A DNA stretch of 46,390 bases from Chloroflexota bacterium (GCA_029555965.1 JAKQHY010000155.1:1-46390), one strand, 5' to 3'; positions 37,300 through 45,600 are shown, counted from the first letter of the stretch. The notes: generated from the letters alone by a model not told the origin. Numbers and translations: made by a program.

Positions 37300-38106
37300 T
37301 TACAGTCCGCTCAATTCGCTGAGCGGCTCTTCTAACGTTCGCTCTTCTGGCCCGTTGTAGGTGTGCGCCGTTGGCGAGATTTCGCGCATGGGCCGCTGAT
37401 TGACGATCTCGTCGAAGACGTGCGCCGTCAGCCCGACGATGCGCGAGATGGCGAAGAGACCGTTGCCCATCTCCGGTGGGAAATCCATCTCGCACAGCAG
37501 CGCGGCAATCCCGCCGTCCACGTTCAGCGGCAAATCCTTGCCGAGCGTCTCCTGCATCGCCTGCCGGAGCGCGCGCGCCATCGCTACGTAGTCGCCGGCG
37601 ACGCCCGCTTCCTCCGCAATGGCGAAGAGCCGCGCTGTGCGGGGATCGTCCGTGTGGATGCGGTGCCCGTAACCAGGGACGCGCTTCTTCTGCGCGCGGT
37701 ACTCGGCCATCAACGCGCGCGCCGTCGTCAGCGCATCCTCGCCGGATGCCCGCTGCCGCGCCACCGCTTCGAGCAGCACCCGCATACAGCCCTCAATCGC
37801 GCCGCCGTGATGCCGGTTGATCGTCATGATGCCCGCCGCGATCCCCGCTGTGAGCGGTGCGCCGCCGGAGGCCACCGTCCGCGCGGCCAGCGTCGAGGGG
37901 GGCGTCGCCCCGTGATCCACGCTGGAGACGAGGATCGCATCCATCACGCGCCCCTGCGCCTCCGTGGGCATCTCCCCCTTGAGCGTCAGATAGACCACCT
38001 GCGCAAACGACGCGCGCCCCATCAATTCATCAATCCGGTAGCCGCGCACGGCCACCTTGTTCGGTTCAATTTGCGTAATCGGTTGAGACCAGGTTTGTTC
38101 CGTCAT
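37300..38106 (-). CDS. Citryl-CoA lyase / citrate synthase-like protein
   Basis: 268 residues, much shorter than citrate synthase (about 370-430) and matching the stand-alone citryl-CoA lyase size. Active-site regions of the citrate synthase fold are kept: LVSSVDHGATPPST, GYGHRIHTDDPR, and NVDGGIAALLCEM, RIVGLTAHVFDE. With the SucD- and SucC-like genes upstream on the same strand it suggests the two-step cleavage of citrate: citryl-CoA synthetase, then lyase giving acetyl-CoA and oxaloacetate. Directional inference; it could also act on a methylated or other acyl-CoA. Confidence 0.82.
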   Translation of the reverse strand: MTEQTWSQPITQIEPNKVAVRGYRIDELMGRASFAQVVYLTLKGEMPTEAQGRVMDAILVSSVDHGATPPSTLAARTVASGGAPLTAGIAAGIMTINRHHGGAIEGCMRVLLEAVARQRASGEDALTTARALMAEYRAQKKRVPGYGHRIHTDDPRTARLFAIAEEAGVAGDYVAMARALRQAMQETLGKDLPLNVDGGIAALLCEMDFPPEMGNGLFAISRIVGLTAHVFDEIVNQRPMREISPTAHTYNGPEERTLEEPLSELSGL

Positions 38107-38121
38107 TTTCGCCTCCTTTTC

Positions 38122-38190
38122 AGGTAGACGGTAGACGGTAGACAGTAGACGGGCCTGTCTACGGTCTACCGTCTACTGTCTGCTGTCTAC
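38122..38190. repeat. TAGACGG tandem repeat hairpin
   Basis: Four TAGACnG units followed by their complement (CCGTCTAC units). The distal end supplies the TAG stop of the SucD-like gene on the minus strand (CTG TAG ACAG). Same unit as at 13880-13912. Confidence 0.8.
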
Positions 38191-39086
38191 AGCTTCTCTA
38201 ATACCGCCTTCGTCGCGCCCGGCAAGTCCATAAACTGCTCCACCACCGTCGCGCCGACTTCGCGCAGCCGCGCTACCTTGCCCTCGTAAGTCCCGCGCCC
38301 GCCTTCGACAATCGCGCCCGCGTGCGAGAACCGCGTGCCGCTCTTCGCCGCCTTGCCGCCGATGTAGGCGATCAGCGGCTTGGTGAACGCGCCCGCCTCG
38401 ATGAGATCGGCCACGCGCTCTTCCTGGCTCGTGCCGATCTCGCCGAACATCACGACGGCTTGCGTGTCGGGGTCGCGCTCAAATTCGAGCATCACGTCGG
38501 GATGCGGCAGCCCCACCACCGCGTCGCCGCCCACGTGAACGAGCGTGGTCGCGCCGATGCCCGCCCGCGCCAGGTAGTACGCCATCGAAGACGTGATCCC
38601 GCCGCTGCGCGAGGCGATGCCCACCGGGCCGGGGCTGAACCACGATTTCGCCGTCGCCGCCCGCCCGCCGATCATGCCGAGCACGCCTTTATCCGGGCTG
38701 AGGACGCCCAGCGTGTTCGGCCCGATGAAGCGCGCCCCGACGGATTTGGCGCGGTTGGCAATCGCCAGCACGTCGTAAATCGGCACGCGGTCGGGGACGA
38801 TGACGAGCAGCTTCACGCCCGCGTCCATCGCTTCCAGCGCCGCACTCTTCACCAGCGGCGCGGGGATGAACAGCACGCTGATGTCAATCGGCCCAACATG
38901 CTCCCACGCCTCAACGATGGTGTCGTACACCGGGATGCCCTCGACGGATTCACCGCCGCGGCCCGGCGTTACACCCGCAACCACTTTCGTGCCATAATCC
39001 ACCATCAACTTCGTTCGCGCCGCGCCCTCGCGGCCGGTGATACCTTGAACCAACACTCGTTTCGTTTCGTCTATCAAGATTGCCAT
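38187..39086 (-). CDS. Succinyl-CoA synthetase alpha (SucD)-like / citryl-CoA synthetase subunit
   Basis: 299 residues, full SucD length. CoA-binding Rossmann part: VLVQGITGREGAARTKLMVD, GVTPGRGGESVEGIPV, GARFIGPNTLGVLSPDKG; ligase part with the phospho-His H255 in RFSHAGAIVEGG. ATG 39086 chosen; a longer frame to 39149 overlaps the upstream gene. A beta-type partner lies at 41899-43446 on the same strand, separated by two genes. The citryl-CoA lyase-like gene follows, so citryl-CoA rather than succinyl-CoA may be the product; this is inferred from context only. Confidence 0.88.
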   Translation of the reverse strand: MAILIDETKRVLVQGITGREGAARTKLMVDYGTKVVAGVTPGRGGESVEGIPVYDTIVEAWEHVGPIDISVLFIPAPLVKSAALEAMDAGVKLLVIVPDRVPIYDVLAIANRAKSVGARFIGPNTLGVLSPDKGVLGMIGGRAATAKSWFSPGPVGIASRSGGITSSMAYYLARAGIGATTLVHVGGDAVVGLPHPDVMLEFERDPDTQAVVMFGEIGTSQEERVADLIEAGAFTKPLIAYIGGKAAKSGTRFSHAGAIVEGGRGTYEGKVARLREVGATVVEQFMDLPGATKAVLEKL

Positions 39087-39088
39087 AG

Positions 39089-39577
39089 TTACGACTCCGT
39101 ATGTTTTTTTGATTTGTGAGGATCTTTCCGCTTTTGCCAAAATACCCATCCGATCCCGCTGAGCAAGCCTATCACCAACGCAATGACAGTCTTGCCGGGT
39201 TTACGGGATGGCGGTTTTTGCAAGGCACGTTGACGACGGCGCATGCGTTGGGCGGAGATGATGAGATCGAAATCGCGATCTAATTGCCTCTCCCAGCAAT
39301 TATGTACCCACGTTTTGATCGGTATACTGATAGCTGTCAGAAATGCCACACCAATGGAAGGCCACAAGAATTCGACAAACAGGTCCTCTCCTGCCAGAGC
39401 ACTACACATACTGAACCCGGCCAGAGCGGAAAAAATAATTGTCCAAACCAACCAACGTTTGGATTTCACTACCCACTGACTGGAATTCGTAGTGTAAGCC
39501 AGACCCCAGCCAATAATCGTGGCCAGACCTGAAACAAGGAAAACCCATATTGCAAATTTGTGGATAAAACTTGGCAT
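39089..39577 (-). CDS. Small membrane protein, unknown
   Basis: 162 residues with four likely membrane helices (FAIWVFLVSGLATIIGWGL, WLVWTIIFSALAGFSMC, LWPSIGVAFLTAISIPI, and TVIALVIGLLSGIGWVFW) and a basic cytoplasmic segment (RMRRRQRALQKPPSRKPGK). Base composition is visibly more AT-rich than its neighbours. The stop is two bases before the SucD-like ATG. No family recognised; either an orphan in the operon or a recent arrival. Confidence 0.65.
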   Translation of the reverse strand: MPSFIHKFAIWVFLVSGLATIIGWGLAYTTNSSQWVVKSKRWLVWTIIFSALAGFSMCSALAGEDLFVEFLWPSIGVAFLTAISIPIKTWVHNCWERQLDRDFDLIISAQRMRRRQRALQKPPSRKPGKTVIALVIGLLSGIGWVFWQKRKDPHKSKKHTES

Positions 39578-39657
39578 GTGAACAGCAACCCTAAAGTAAA
39601 AGCAGGCTATTGGGTAGACTATGAGCTAGTTTTTATCTATTGAGGTGTACATCCACC

Positions 39658-41766
39658 TCAAGCATTGCGTATGACCAACGGCAGGTAGATGTACTGCGTT
39701 GTGGCCACAATGGTCACTGTGTGCGTATCGCTGCGGAGGCCGCCGCAGTTCTCGACGTTTACCTGGATGGTTTGATCGCCGGTGTTGGCCCACGTGTAGC
39801 TGGCGCTCGCCGTGGATTGCCCGCTGAGGGGCGCCGGCGTCCAGGTGTACGTGATGGGCTGGGTGGCGTCCGCCGGTGTGAAGGCTGCCGTGAACGACAT
39901 GGTCGTGTTCGTGAAGCCGGTCGTCGGCCCGCTGATAGCGACGGCAGTGAGGCCGGTACACGACGCTGAAGGGGGATTTTGCCGGCTCCAGTCGGGGTTG
40001 CTGCTTTGTCCATCGGAGGTCAGCGCCCACATCTCTACCGGGTTGCGCCGATCCAGAATCCACAGGTCGTGCGCAAGCGTCGCGCCGGTCTGCCACTCGA
40101 AGACCACGTAATTGCCATCCGGCGACACGCTCGGATTGAAGACGTAGTCGTTGTAGAAGTAGGCCAGCGTGATGACCTGGCTGCTGGCCAGCGTGTATTC
40201 GTACAGATAATGATCGAGGCTGAAGACAAACCCCGATGCGTCGGGCAACCACGCGGGTGTGGCCCACAGCGCGTTGTGCTCGTTGATCAGGCGCGTCCCC
40301 GCCCCGCCGCCTTCCGTGGTCAGGTAGATGCCACTGGTGGCAAAGTCGAACGTGTGGCTGCGGTAGAGAATTTGCGTATCCACCGGCGACCAGGCCAGTT
40401 CATCGGCCAACGTGGGGCTGCTGAACAGATCGGTGCCGATGGCTTGCCCGGCGGCGGCGAATTTCCGGGGCGTGATCACGTCCACCCCCACTTCCGTGCC
40501 GTCGCGTTTCCACGAGATGCTGTCGCTGTTGTACGTCCCGCAGGTTCCGCTAAAGGACAAATCAACGTTGTTGACAGTCTGGCCCGGCTGCACGTCCACC
40601 ACCGCCGCCGCGTACTCCTTGCAATTGGCGTGTCCCCCATCGGCCCAGGTGAAGACGACGTAATGCAATCCCACACCCAGGTCGGCCACGTTGGGCACGG
40701 TATAGGCGACGGTGTCGCCATAGTTGCCCACATTCACCGATACCGCATCCTGCGCGCCCTCAATGTAAATCTGGAAGATCGTGACGCTGCCGTAATTATT
40801 GTGGATCGTGCCGCTCACCCCGCCCCACTGATAGCCGCCCGCGTCCAGTTCGGCTTTGGAGGGTGGGTTGGTGATACGGCGCAGGCCCTCGCCCTCCGGC
40901 CCGATGCCGTAAACGTCCGAGTGAAAGGCGGAGTAGGCCGATTCGTGATTGCTGCTGAAAGCCACCTCGCTCGCATCCGGCTTCCAGGCCGCGTCGTGGA
41001 TGGCGTTGGTCAGCGTGATGGCGCTGGGATGCGTCCACAACGTCCGGTTGCCGCTGCCATCGGGATTGATGCGCTTGACTGTTTTGGGATGGCCGTTTTC
41101 AAGTCCCACGTAGGCGATGCTGCCGACGAGATTGGGGATGTCCATTGTACCGCTCACCTTGAAGGCGACATTGTCCACGTAAGCTCTGAAAGCGTTAGCC
41201 GGATTCTGGAGCAGGTTGAAGATAACGTACACCGCCTGGCCTGCCGCGTGCGCTGACTGGATGGCCGCCACATCGGCGGCGCTCAAGGTGACGTTAATCG
41301 AATACCAGCCAGTGTCGGCGTAGACGGCGCCGGTGTCCAGGACGTTCGTGATGACCGTCGAATACGTGCTGATGCTGGCGGCCAACTGCGCCGCGCCGCC
41401 GTAGGTGGGCAGCAGGCGGAAGTCGAAGCTGAACGTCGCCGCCGTCGTTTCGGTAGGGAGCCGCAGCTCTTGATAGAGGTCGGCGCGCGTTTCCATGATG
41501 GCCTCCATCGCCATGGCCGGCCCGCCATCGTGACTGCCGGCAGGGTCCACGGCACTGCCGGTCCCGGTCGTCACCCAACTGACGGGTTTGTTGTAACTGT
41601 CATATTGATTGAACGCGCCATTGCGCACCAATTCCTTATTGAGCACCGGCTGCGCGCCGAAGGGCTGCGTCGGCAAGAAGTCATCGCCTTGTCCACCAAC
41701 CGCGCTCAACGGCTGGAACAAAGCCATCACCAGAAACACCCACATAACAAACCGTAAAGCCTTCAT
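39658..41766 (-). CDS. Secreted beta-propeller protein with PKD-like domain and YLPLV C-terminal motif
   Basis: 702 residues. A signal peptide opens it (MKALRFVMWVFLVMALFQPL, cleavage near GGQG), with AAAGGAG before the ATG at 41766. Residues 40-195 look like a carbohydrate-binding/jelly-roll region (VRNGAFNQYDSYNKPVSW). Then TolB/PD40-like propeller blades (AAWKPDASEVAFSSN, DELAWSPVDTQILYRS, NPSVSPDGNYVVFEWQ, NPDWSRQ). A PKD-like domain follows (FTPADATQPITYTWTPAP, DQTIQVNVENC). The chain ends YIYLPLVIRNA, a C-terminal motif common in secreted Chloroflexota proteins. Probably cell-surface; ligand unknown. Confidence 0.82.
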   Translation of the reverse strand: MKALRFVMWVFLVMALFQPLSAVGGQGDDFLPTQPFGAQPVLNKELVRNGAFNQYDSYNKPVSWVTTGTGSAVDPAGSHDGGPAMAMEAIMETRADLYQELRLPTETTAATFSFDFRLLPTYGGAAQLAASISTYSTVITNVLDTGAVYADTGWYSINVTLSAADVAAIQSAHAAGQAVYVIFNLLQNPANAFRAYVDNVAFKVSGTMDIPNLVGSIAYVGLENGHPKTVKRINPDGSGNRTLWTHPSAITLTNAIHDAAWKPDASEVAFSSNHESAYSAFHSDVYGIGPEGEGLRRITNPPSKAELDAGGYQWGGVSGTIHNNYGSVTIFQIYIEGAQDAVSVNVGNYGDTVAYTVPNVADLGVGLHYVVFTWADGGHANCKEYAAAVVDVQPGQTVNNVDLSFSGTCGTYNSDSISWKRDGTEVGVDVITPRKFAAAGQAIGTDLFSSPTLADELAWSPVDTQILYRSHTFDFATSGIYLTTEGGGAGTRLINEHNALWATPAWLPDASGFVFSLDHYLYEYTLASSQVITLAYFYNDYVFNPSVSPDGNYVVFEWQTGATLAHDLWILDRRNPVEMWALTSDGQSSNPDWSRQNPPSASCTGLTAVAISGPTTGFTNTTMSFTAAFTPADATQPITYTWTPAPLSGQSTASASYTWANTGDQTIQVNVENCGGLRSDTHTVTIVATTQYIYLPLVIRNA

Positions 41767-41898
41767 CCTTGAATCTCCTTTCGCAACCTGGTGAATCGCC
41801 ATCGAAATTCAAAACCCTGATACCCGCGCCGCCAGGATTTACAGATGGCCTGAAATACCTCCTGTGTCCCTCGAAATAGCTACCGTAACATCACGCCT

Positions 41899-43446
41899 TT
41901 ACAACCCGGCGATGGGCAACGTCACATGCCCGCCGCCCGCGCCGTACAGCAAACAATCCACTTCGCAAGCCAAGCACTCCGAGCAGCGCCCCTTCTTCAC
42001 ATCCGCCGGCGCGATGTTGAGCACGGGGCACCCCGCCTCGTTGAGCGCCAAAATCTTCATTCCACACGCCTCAATACAGACCTTGCTCTCACACGTCGCA
42101 CATATAGCGTGATCGTAAGTGACCGTACCGCCGGTGACGGTTTCAAAGGAATAGGTGGTTGGGTGGTTGGGTGATTGGGTGGTTCGTAATTCGTAATTCC
42201 TGCTCCCTGCTTCTTGCCTCTTGCTTCTTGCTTCTTGAATCAGTGTATTGAGCCGCCCCGCGCAGAAATCCGGCGAATCGTCCTTCTTGTAGCCTTCCAC
42301 CTTCGCGGGAATGCGCCCGTTGAGCGCTTCCAGGATTTCGACGGCCTTATCTTCCGCGTTCCCGCCCAGGCGGATGACGGCAGGCACATCCAGTTGCGCT
42401 TCGAGGAAGGCCTTGAACAGCCCCCGCGCCGAGTAGAACTGCTCCTGGCTGGCGACGCCGGAGCCGGAGCCGAAATAGCCGTCAATCGGCCCGGTGGCGA
42501 GGATGATTTTCGCCGCGCGGTAGACTTTGCTGGCGGGCGGGTTGCCGCTGGTGTCCACGAAGGTCGCCAGCTTGTAACCCTGCCGCAGCACGGCATCCAT
42601 GCTCATCATCGAGCCGCCGCCGCCCGCGCCGTGAAAGCCCACGTACCCCTGACCTGCCTCAAAATCCTCCGCCATCTGGATGAAGTAGAACGTGCCGCGA
42701 TAGTCGCCCGCTTCCACGTCGTAGGCAATCTTCTCCAGCGCCGTCGGTGGGCGGTCGTACTCGCGGGCGATGGCGATGCCCAGGTCCTTGTGGCGGAAGA
42801 CGGCGTAGTCGTCCACCGTCACGCGGCAGTCGGCGGCGACGAGCTTGCCGTCGGCGGTCAGCGCCAGCGGGTTGATCTCTGCGGCACGTGCTTCATAGGT
42901 GCGCGCCACGTCGTAAAGCTGCACCAGCAGCCCGCCGAGGTCGCGCTGCAACGTCCCGCCGATGCCGGTCTTGCGGACGAGGTCGCGGGCCTGGTAGTCT
43001 TGCAGGCCGAACTCGATGTCCACGTGCGCGCTGGCGACTTTGTCGGGATGCGCTTTGGCGATGTCCTCGATGCCGGTGCCGCCGACACTGGCGAACATCA
43101 CCAGCGGGGCCTGCGCCCGGTCGTCCACGATGACGCCGGCGTATAATTCGCGCGCAATGGCGATCTGTTCCTCCACCAGCACCTGCTCCACCGTGAACCC
43201 CTTGACCTTCAGGCCGAGGATCGCCTGAGCCGCCGCCGCGGCTTCGTCAGGCGTGTCCGCCTTGCGGATGCCGCCGACGCTCGCGCGCCCCGTGATCCAC
43301 GCCTGCGCCTTCACCATCACTGGCTTGCCGATTTCCTCAGCGATGGCCCGGGCTTCTTCTGGCGTTGCCGCCACCCGTCCTTGCGGAACCGTCACTTTGA
43401 ACTGCTTCAGTAGGGCTTTACCCTGATATTCGTGCAATCGCGCCAT
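41899..43446 (-). CDS. Succinyl-CoA synthetase beta (SucC)-like protein with C-terminal ferredoxin domain
   Basis: 515 residues, ATG 43446 with GGAGGAGG upstream. Residues 1-385 are a SucC-type ATP-grasp/CoA-ligase (MARLHEYQGKALLKQF, PVMVKAQAWITGRASVGGI, EINPLALTADGKLVAAD, YVGFHGAGGGGSMMSMD, IRLGGNAEDKAVEILEAL). A repeat-derived linker (EARSKRQEAGSRNYELRTTQ) leads to a C-terminal FixX-like ferredoxin with eight Cys in two sets (CATCESKVCIEAC and CSECLACEVDC). Likely pairs with the SucD-like subunit; the ferredoxin tail suggests redox control or electron coupling, which is unusual for this family. Citryl-CoA synthetase is inferred from the lyase-like gene nearby. Confidence 0.85.
   Translation of the reverse strand: MARLHEYQGKALLKQFKVTVPQGRVAATPEEARAIAEEIGKPVMVKAQAWITGRASVGGIRKADTPDEAAAAAQAILGLKVKGFTVEQVLVEEQIAIARELYAGVIVDDRAQAPLVMFASVGGTGIEDIAKAHPDKVASAHVDIEFGLQDYQARDLVRKTGIGGTLQRDLGGLLVQLYDVARTYEARAAEINPLALTADGKLVAADCRVTVDDYAVFRHKDLGIAIAREYDRPPTALEKIAYDVEAGDYRGTFYFIQMAEDFEAGQGYVGFHGAGGGGSMMSMDAVLRQGYKLATFVDTSGNPPASKVYRAAKIILATGPIDGYFGSGSGVASQEQFYSARGLFKAFLEAQLDVPAVIRLGGNAEDKAVEILEALNGRIPAKVEGYKKDDSPDFCAGRLNTLIQEARSKRQEAGSRNYELRTTQSPNHPTTYSFETVTGGTVTYDHAICATCESKVCIEACGMKILALNEAGCPVLNIAPADVKKGRCSECLACEVDCLLYGAGGGHVTLPIAGL
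42154..42240. repeat. In-frame repeat inside the SucC-like gene
   Basis: GTGGTTGG-type units (42155-42184) followed by TTCGTAATTCGTAATTCC and TTGCTTCTTGCTTCTTG units, inside the coding region between the ligase and ferredoxin parts. The frame is kept. Confidence 0.8.
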
Positions 43447-43458
43447 ACCCTCCTCCAA

Positions 43459-43604
43459 AGATAACAGGATTTACGGAATGATAGGATCAAAAATCCGTTT
43501 TAATCCGTTCAATCCGTTGATAAATTCTCGTTTCACGCAAAGGCGCAAAGACGCAAAGTAAAGAAGAAAAAAATTGGCGTGCTTGGCGGCTTTGCGTGAA
43601 ATTT
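43459..43604. repeat. Composite intergenic repeats (AATCCGTT units and CACGCAAAGGCGCAAAG hairpin)
   Basis: 43459-43520 repeats the AATCCGTT family of 15090 and 34121. 43531-43604 is a hairpin: TTTCACGCAAAG with GGCGCAAAGACGCAAAG at left, and CTTTGCGTGAAA at right. No gene is seen in 43447-43744. Confidence 0.75.
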
Positions 43605-43646
43605 CATCAGCGCCGGTGCGTCTGGTTCATAACAGCAGAAATAAAA

Positions 43647-43688
43647 ATGGGTAAGGCTGCGAACTTCCTCGTTGACAGCCTTACCCAT
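43647..43688 (-). terminator. Rho-independent terminator of the VapBC-type pair
   Basis: Perfect 13-bp arms ATGGGTAAGGCTG (43647-43659) and CAGCCTTACCCAT (43676-43688). On the minus strand it is followed by TTTTTATTT. Confidence 0.85.
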
Positions 43689-43744
43689 CGCATGAAACCA
43701 GCTTGAGACGTTGCCATAGGCACAGTGTATGAGGAATTTGCATC

Positions 43745-44209
43745 TTACGGCAAGTGACAATCCACCTCGGATTCTTGCAGCAAATGCACCCACGGCAGCG
43801 CACTATGGACACTGTTATACAAACGTTTATCCGCAGTCCAGAATTCCACGCCGTACTTTTCACATAATGCCAGGTAATGTGCATCATAAGTGGCGGAAAG
43901 CTCTAAGTTTCGCGCCAGACGCGCAGCCTGATAATGCAACAAAATGTCGCCATAAAATGTGATTTTAAAAACGCTCACCATTTCTAACGCAGATTGGGCT
44001 TCTTCTGGCAGGAGATCGTTGTGGCGGACTTGCTGATGCAAAATATTGCATATTTCATAATACAACAAAGTCGGGGCAATGAGATTGACTTCAGCTTCAC
44101 ACCATTGCGCCCACAGAGATTCCGCTTGACGAGTCCATTTTGCCTCTACAAGCAATTGCAGTAAAAAACTTGCATCAACGCAAACCGATCGCTTCGGCAA
44201 GTTGAACAT
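43745..44209 (-). CDS. PIN-domain toxin (VapC-like)
   Basis: 154 residues. The PIN nuclease acidic set is complete: D12 (VCVDASFL), E52 (TLLYYEICNIL), D109 (SATYDAHYLAL) and D127 (FWTADKRLYN). It is an Mg2+-dependent RNase that typically cuts tRNA or rRNA. It overlaps the upstream antitoxin gene by 35 bp and shares its transcript; a terminator follows at 43647. The RNA target cannot be read from the sequence. Confidence 0.92.
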   Translation of the reverse strand: MFNLPKRSVCVDASFLLQLLVEAKWTRQAESLWAQWCEAEVNLIAPTLLYYEICNILHQQVRHNDLLPEEAQSALEMVSVFKITFYGDILLHYQAARLARNLELSATYDAHYLALCEKYGVEFWTADKRLYNSVHSALPWVHLLQESEVDCHLP

Positions 44210-44495
44210 CCCGCTCCTCCCGTAGCTGATGAAGAATCTCCGCCGGGTCTGGCAAGGGTGCGCCGCCTCTCCTGGCAGAAATTCTCTCCCGTAATTGACG
44301 GGCTTGTTCCAACGCGGCGCGCCAATCTGCCTGTGGTTCTCTAGCCTTCAACCGCTCGTATTCCTCGATAGCCATAATGACTGCATAGGGCTTGCCGGCG
44401 TGCTGGATAATCACCGGTTGTTGCTCTATGTTTACATAGCGCAATACCGCGCCAAAATTAATCCGCGTCTTGGTTGCACTCATCTGTCGTTCCAT
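44175..44495 (-). CDS. Phd/YefM-type antitoxin (VapB-like partner)
   Basis: 106 residues. The N-terminal Phd/YefM domain is seen as TKTRINFGAVLRYV, PVIIQHAGKPYAVIMAIEEYERL; the C-terminal part (LREERDVQLAEAIGL) should wrap the toxin. ATG 44495 has AGAGG five bases upstream; a GTG at 44501 is also possible. It overlaps the PIN gene and lies downstream of a perfect 24-bp palindrome at 44507-44530, which it probably binds to autoregulate. Confidence 0.88.
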   Translation of the reverse strand: MERQMSATKTRINFGAVLRYVNIEQQPVIIQHAGKPYAVIMAIEEYERLKAREPQADWRAALEQARQLRERISARRGGAPLPDPAEILHQLREERDVQLAEAIGLR

Positions 44496-44506
44496 ATCCA
44501 CCTCTC

Positions 44507-44530
44507 TTGATTAATCAATTGATTAATCAA
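44507..44530. promoter_or_regulatory. Palindromic operator of the toxin-antitoxin pair
   Basis: A perfect 24-bp palindrome made of two tandem copies of the 12-bp palindrome TTGATTAATCAA, 12 bp before the antitoxin ATG. Phd/YefM proteins bind paired palindromes of this kind. Confidence 0.75.
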
Positions 44531-44568
44531 ATTGTAAAACTAAATAGACTGAACGTCAAGAGTCACTT

Positions 44569-45531
44569 TTACGCGCGCCGCTGTTGGTATTCTTTCCAAT
44601 ACGGGGACAGCTTGAGAATCGCCCGGCGCGCAAACGGCCGCGCCAATGGCACGAAGTATTTCCGCCAGCCCAATAACGCGGCGATTTCTTTCACAATATC
44701 ATCAAAACTGGCGCGTTGGTACTGCAAGAGCCGCTGGCTTTCTTCCGTGTCCAGCCAGTCGGTGACGTATTCTTTGGTGGTGAACGCTTCGTCGGGCAAC
44801 ATCCCGATGCCCATCGCGGTCAGGATTTTCCCCAGGTATTCACCATACGTTGGCTGGCAGGTCGGGCCGCCGCCGATGAGCCAGAGCTTGCCCCACACTG
44901 CGTCGCACCGAAGCGCGTTCGCCAGCGCCAGCGCCAAATCTCGCGGATGGATGACTTCCATGCGGGTGTCCAACCGGATTTCAAACGCAATGGGGTGCGC
45001 TTCGCGCAACGCGATCTGCGGCACGTCGGAGAAGCGAAAGATCGTCCAGGTCAAAGCAGAGTCCTTCACCATCGCTTCGCCCGCCATTTTGTGCTCGGTA
45101 TAGGGATCAGTAGCGAAGACGGGATCGGTTACACGGCGCGGCGGCGGGAGATGCCGGGTGTGGCCGAACAGGTCGAAGGTGGAGGCGTACAGGAGCTTGG
45201 GCGGCGTGGCCTGAGCCTGCGCTGCCTCCAACACGTTGCGCGTCCCATCCACGTTGACCTGGCGCGCCAGCTCCGGCTGCTCGTTGCTCAACGGCGGGAT
45301 GATGGCCGCCAGGTGGATGATGACATCGCACCCGGCAACCGCGGCGCGCACGGCCGCCGCATCCCGCACATCGCCCCACCGCACTTCGACGCAGCCGTTA
45401 AAGCGCGCAGCCACCGCCTCGGTCTGAGGACGCCGCACATCAAAACAGCGGACTTCATGGCCCTGCTGCAACAACTCTGCAATACAATGCGAGCCGACGT
45501 GACCAAATGCGCCCGTTACCAGGACTTTCAT
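44569..45531 (-). CDS. NAD-dependent epimerase/dehydratase (extended SDR)
   Basis: 320 residues. Rossmann glycine motif VLVTGAFGHVGS at the N-terminus, WGDVRD, HLAAIIPP, then STFDLFG and the catalytic Y144-x3-K148 (PYTEHKMAGE). The C-terminal part (ARPFARRAILKLSPYWKEYQ) is basic. Substrate likely a nucleotide sugar or related compound; not determined. Its Ser of the Ser-Tyr-Lys triad would be in YASTFDLF. Confidence 0.88.
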   Translation of the reverse strand: MKVLVTGAFGHVGSHCIAELLQQGHEVRCFDVRRPQTEAVAARFNGCVEVRWGDVRDAAAVRAAVAGCDVIIHLAAIIPPLSNEQPELARQVNVDGTRNVLEAAQAQATPPKLLYASTFDLFGHTRHLPPPRRVTDPVFATDPYTEHKMAGEAMVKDSALTWTIFRFSDVPQIALREAHPIAFEIRLDTRMEVIHPRDLALALANALRCDAVWGKLWLIGGGPTCQPTYGEYLGKILTAMGIGMLPDEAFTTKEYVTDWLDTEESQRLLQYQRASFDDIVKEIAALLGWRKYFVPLARPFARRAILKLSPYWKEYQQRRA

Positions 45532-45600
45532 AGGGATACCTCTTCACAAGATGAGGGCATTGTAGGGCCGGCAGCAGGGGTTGTCAAGATCAGAAAAATT

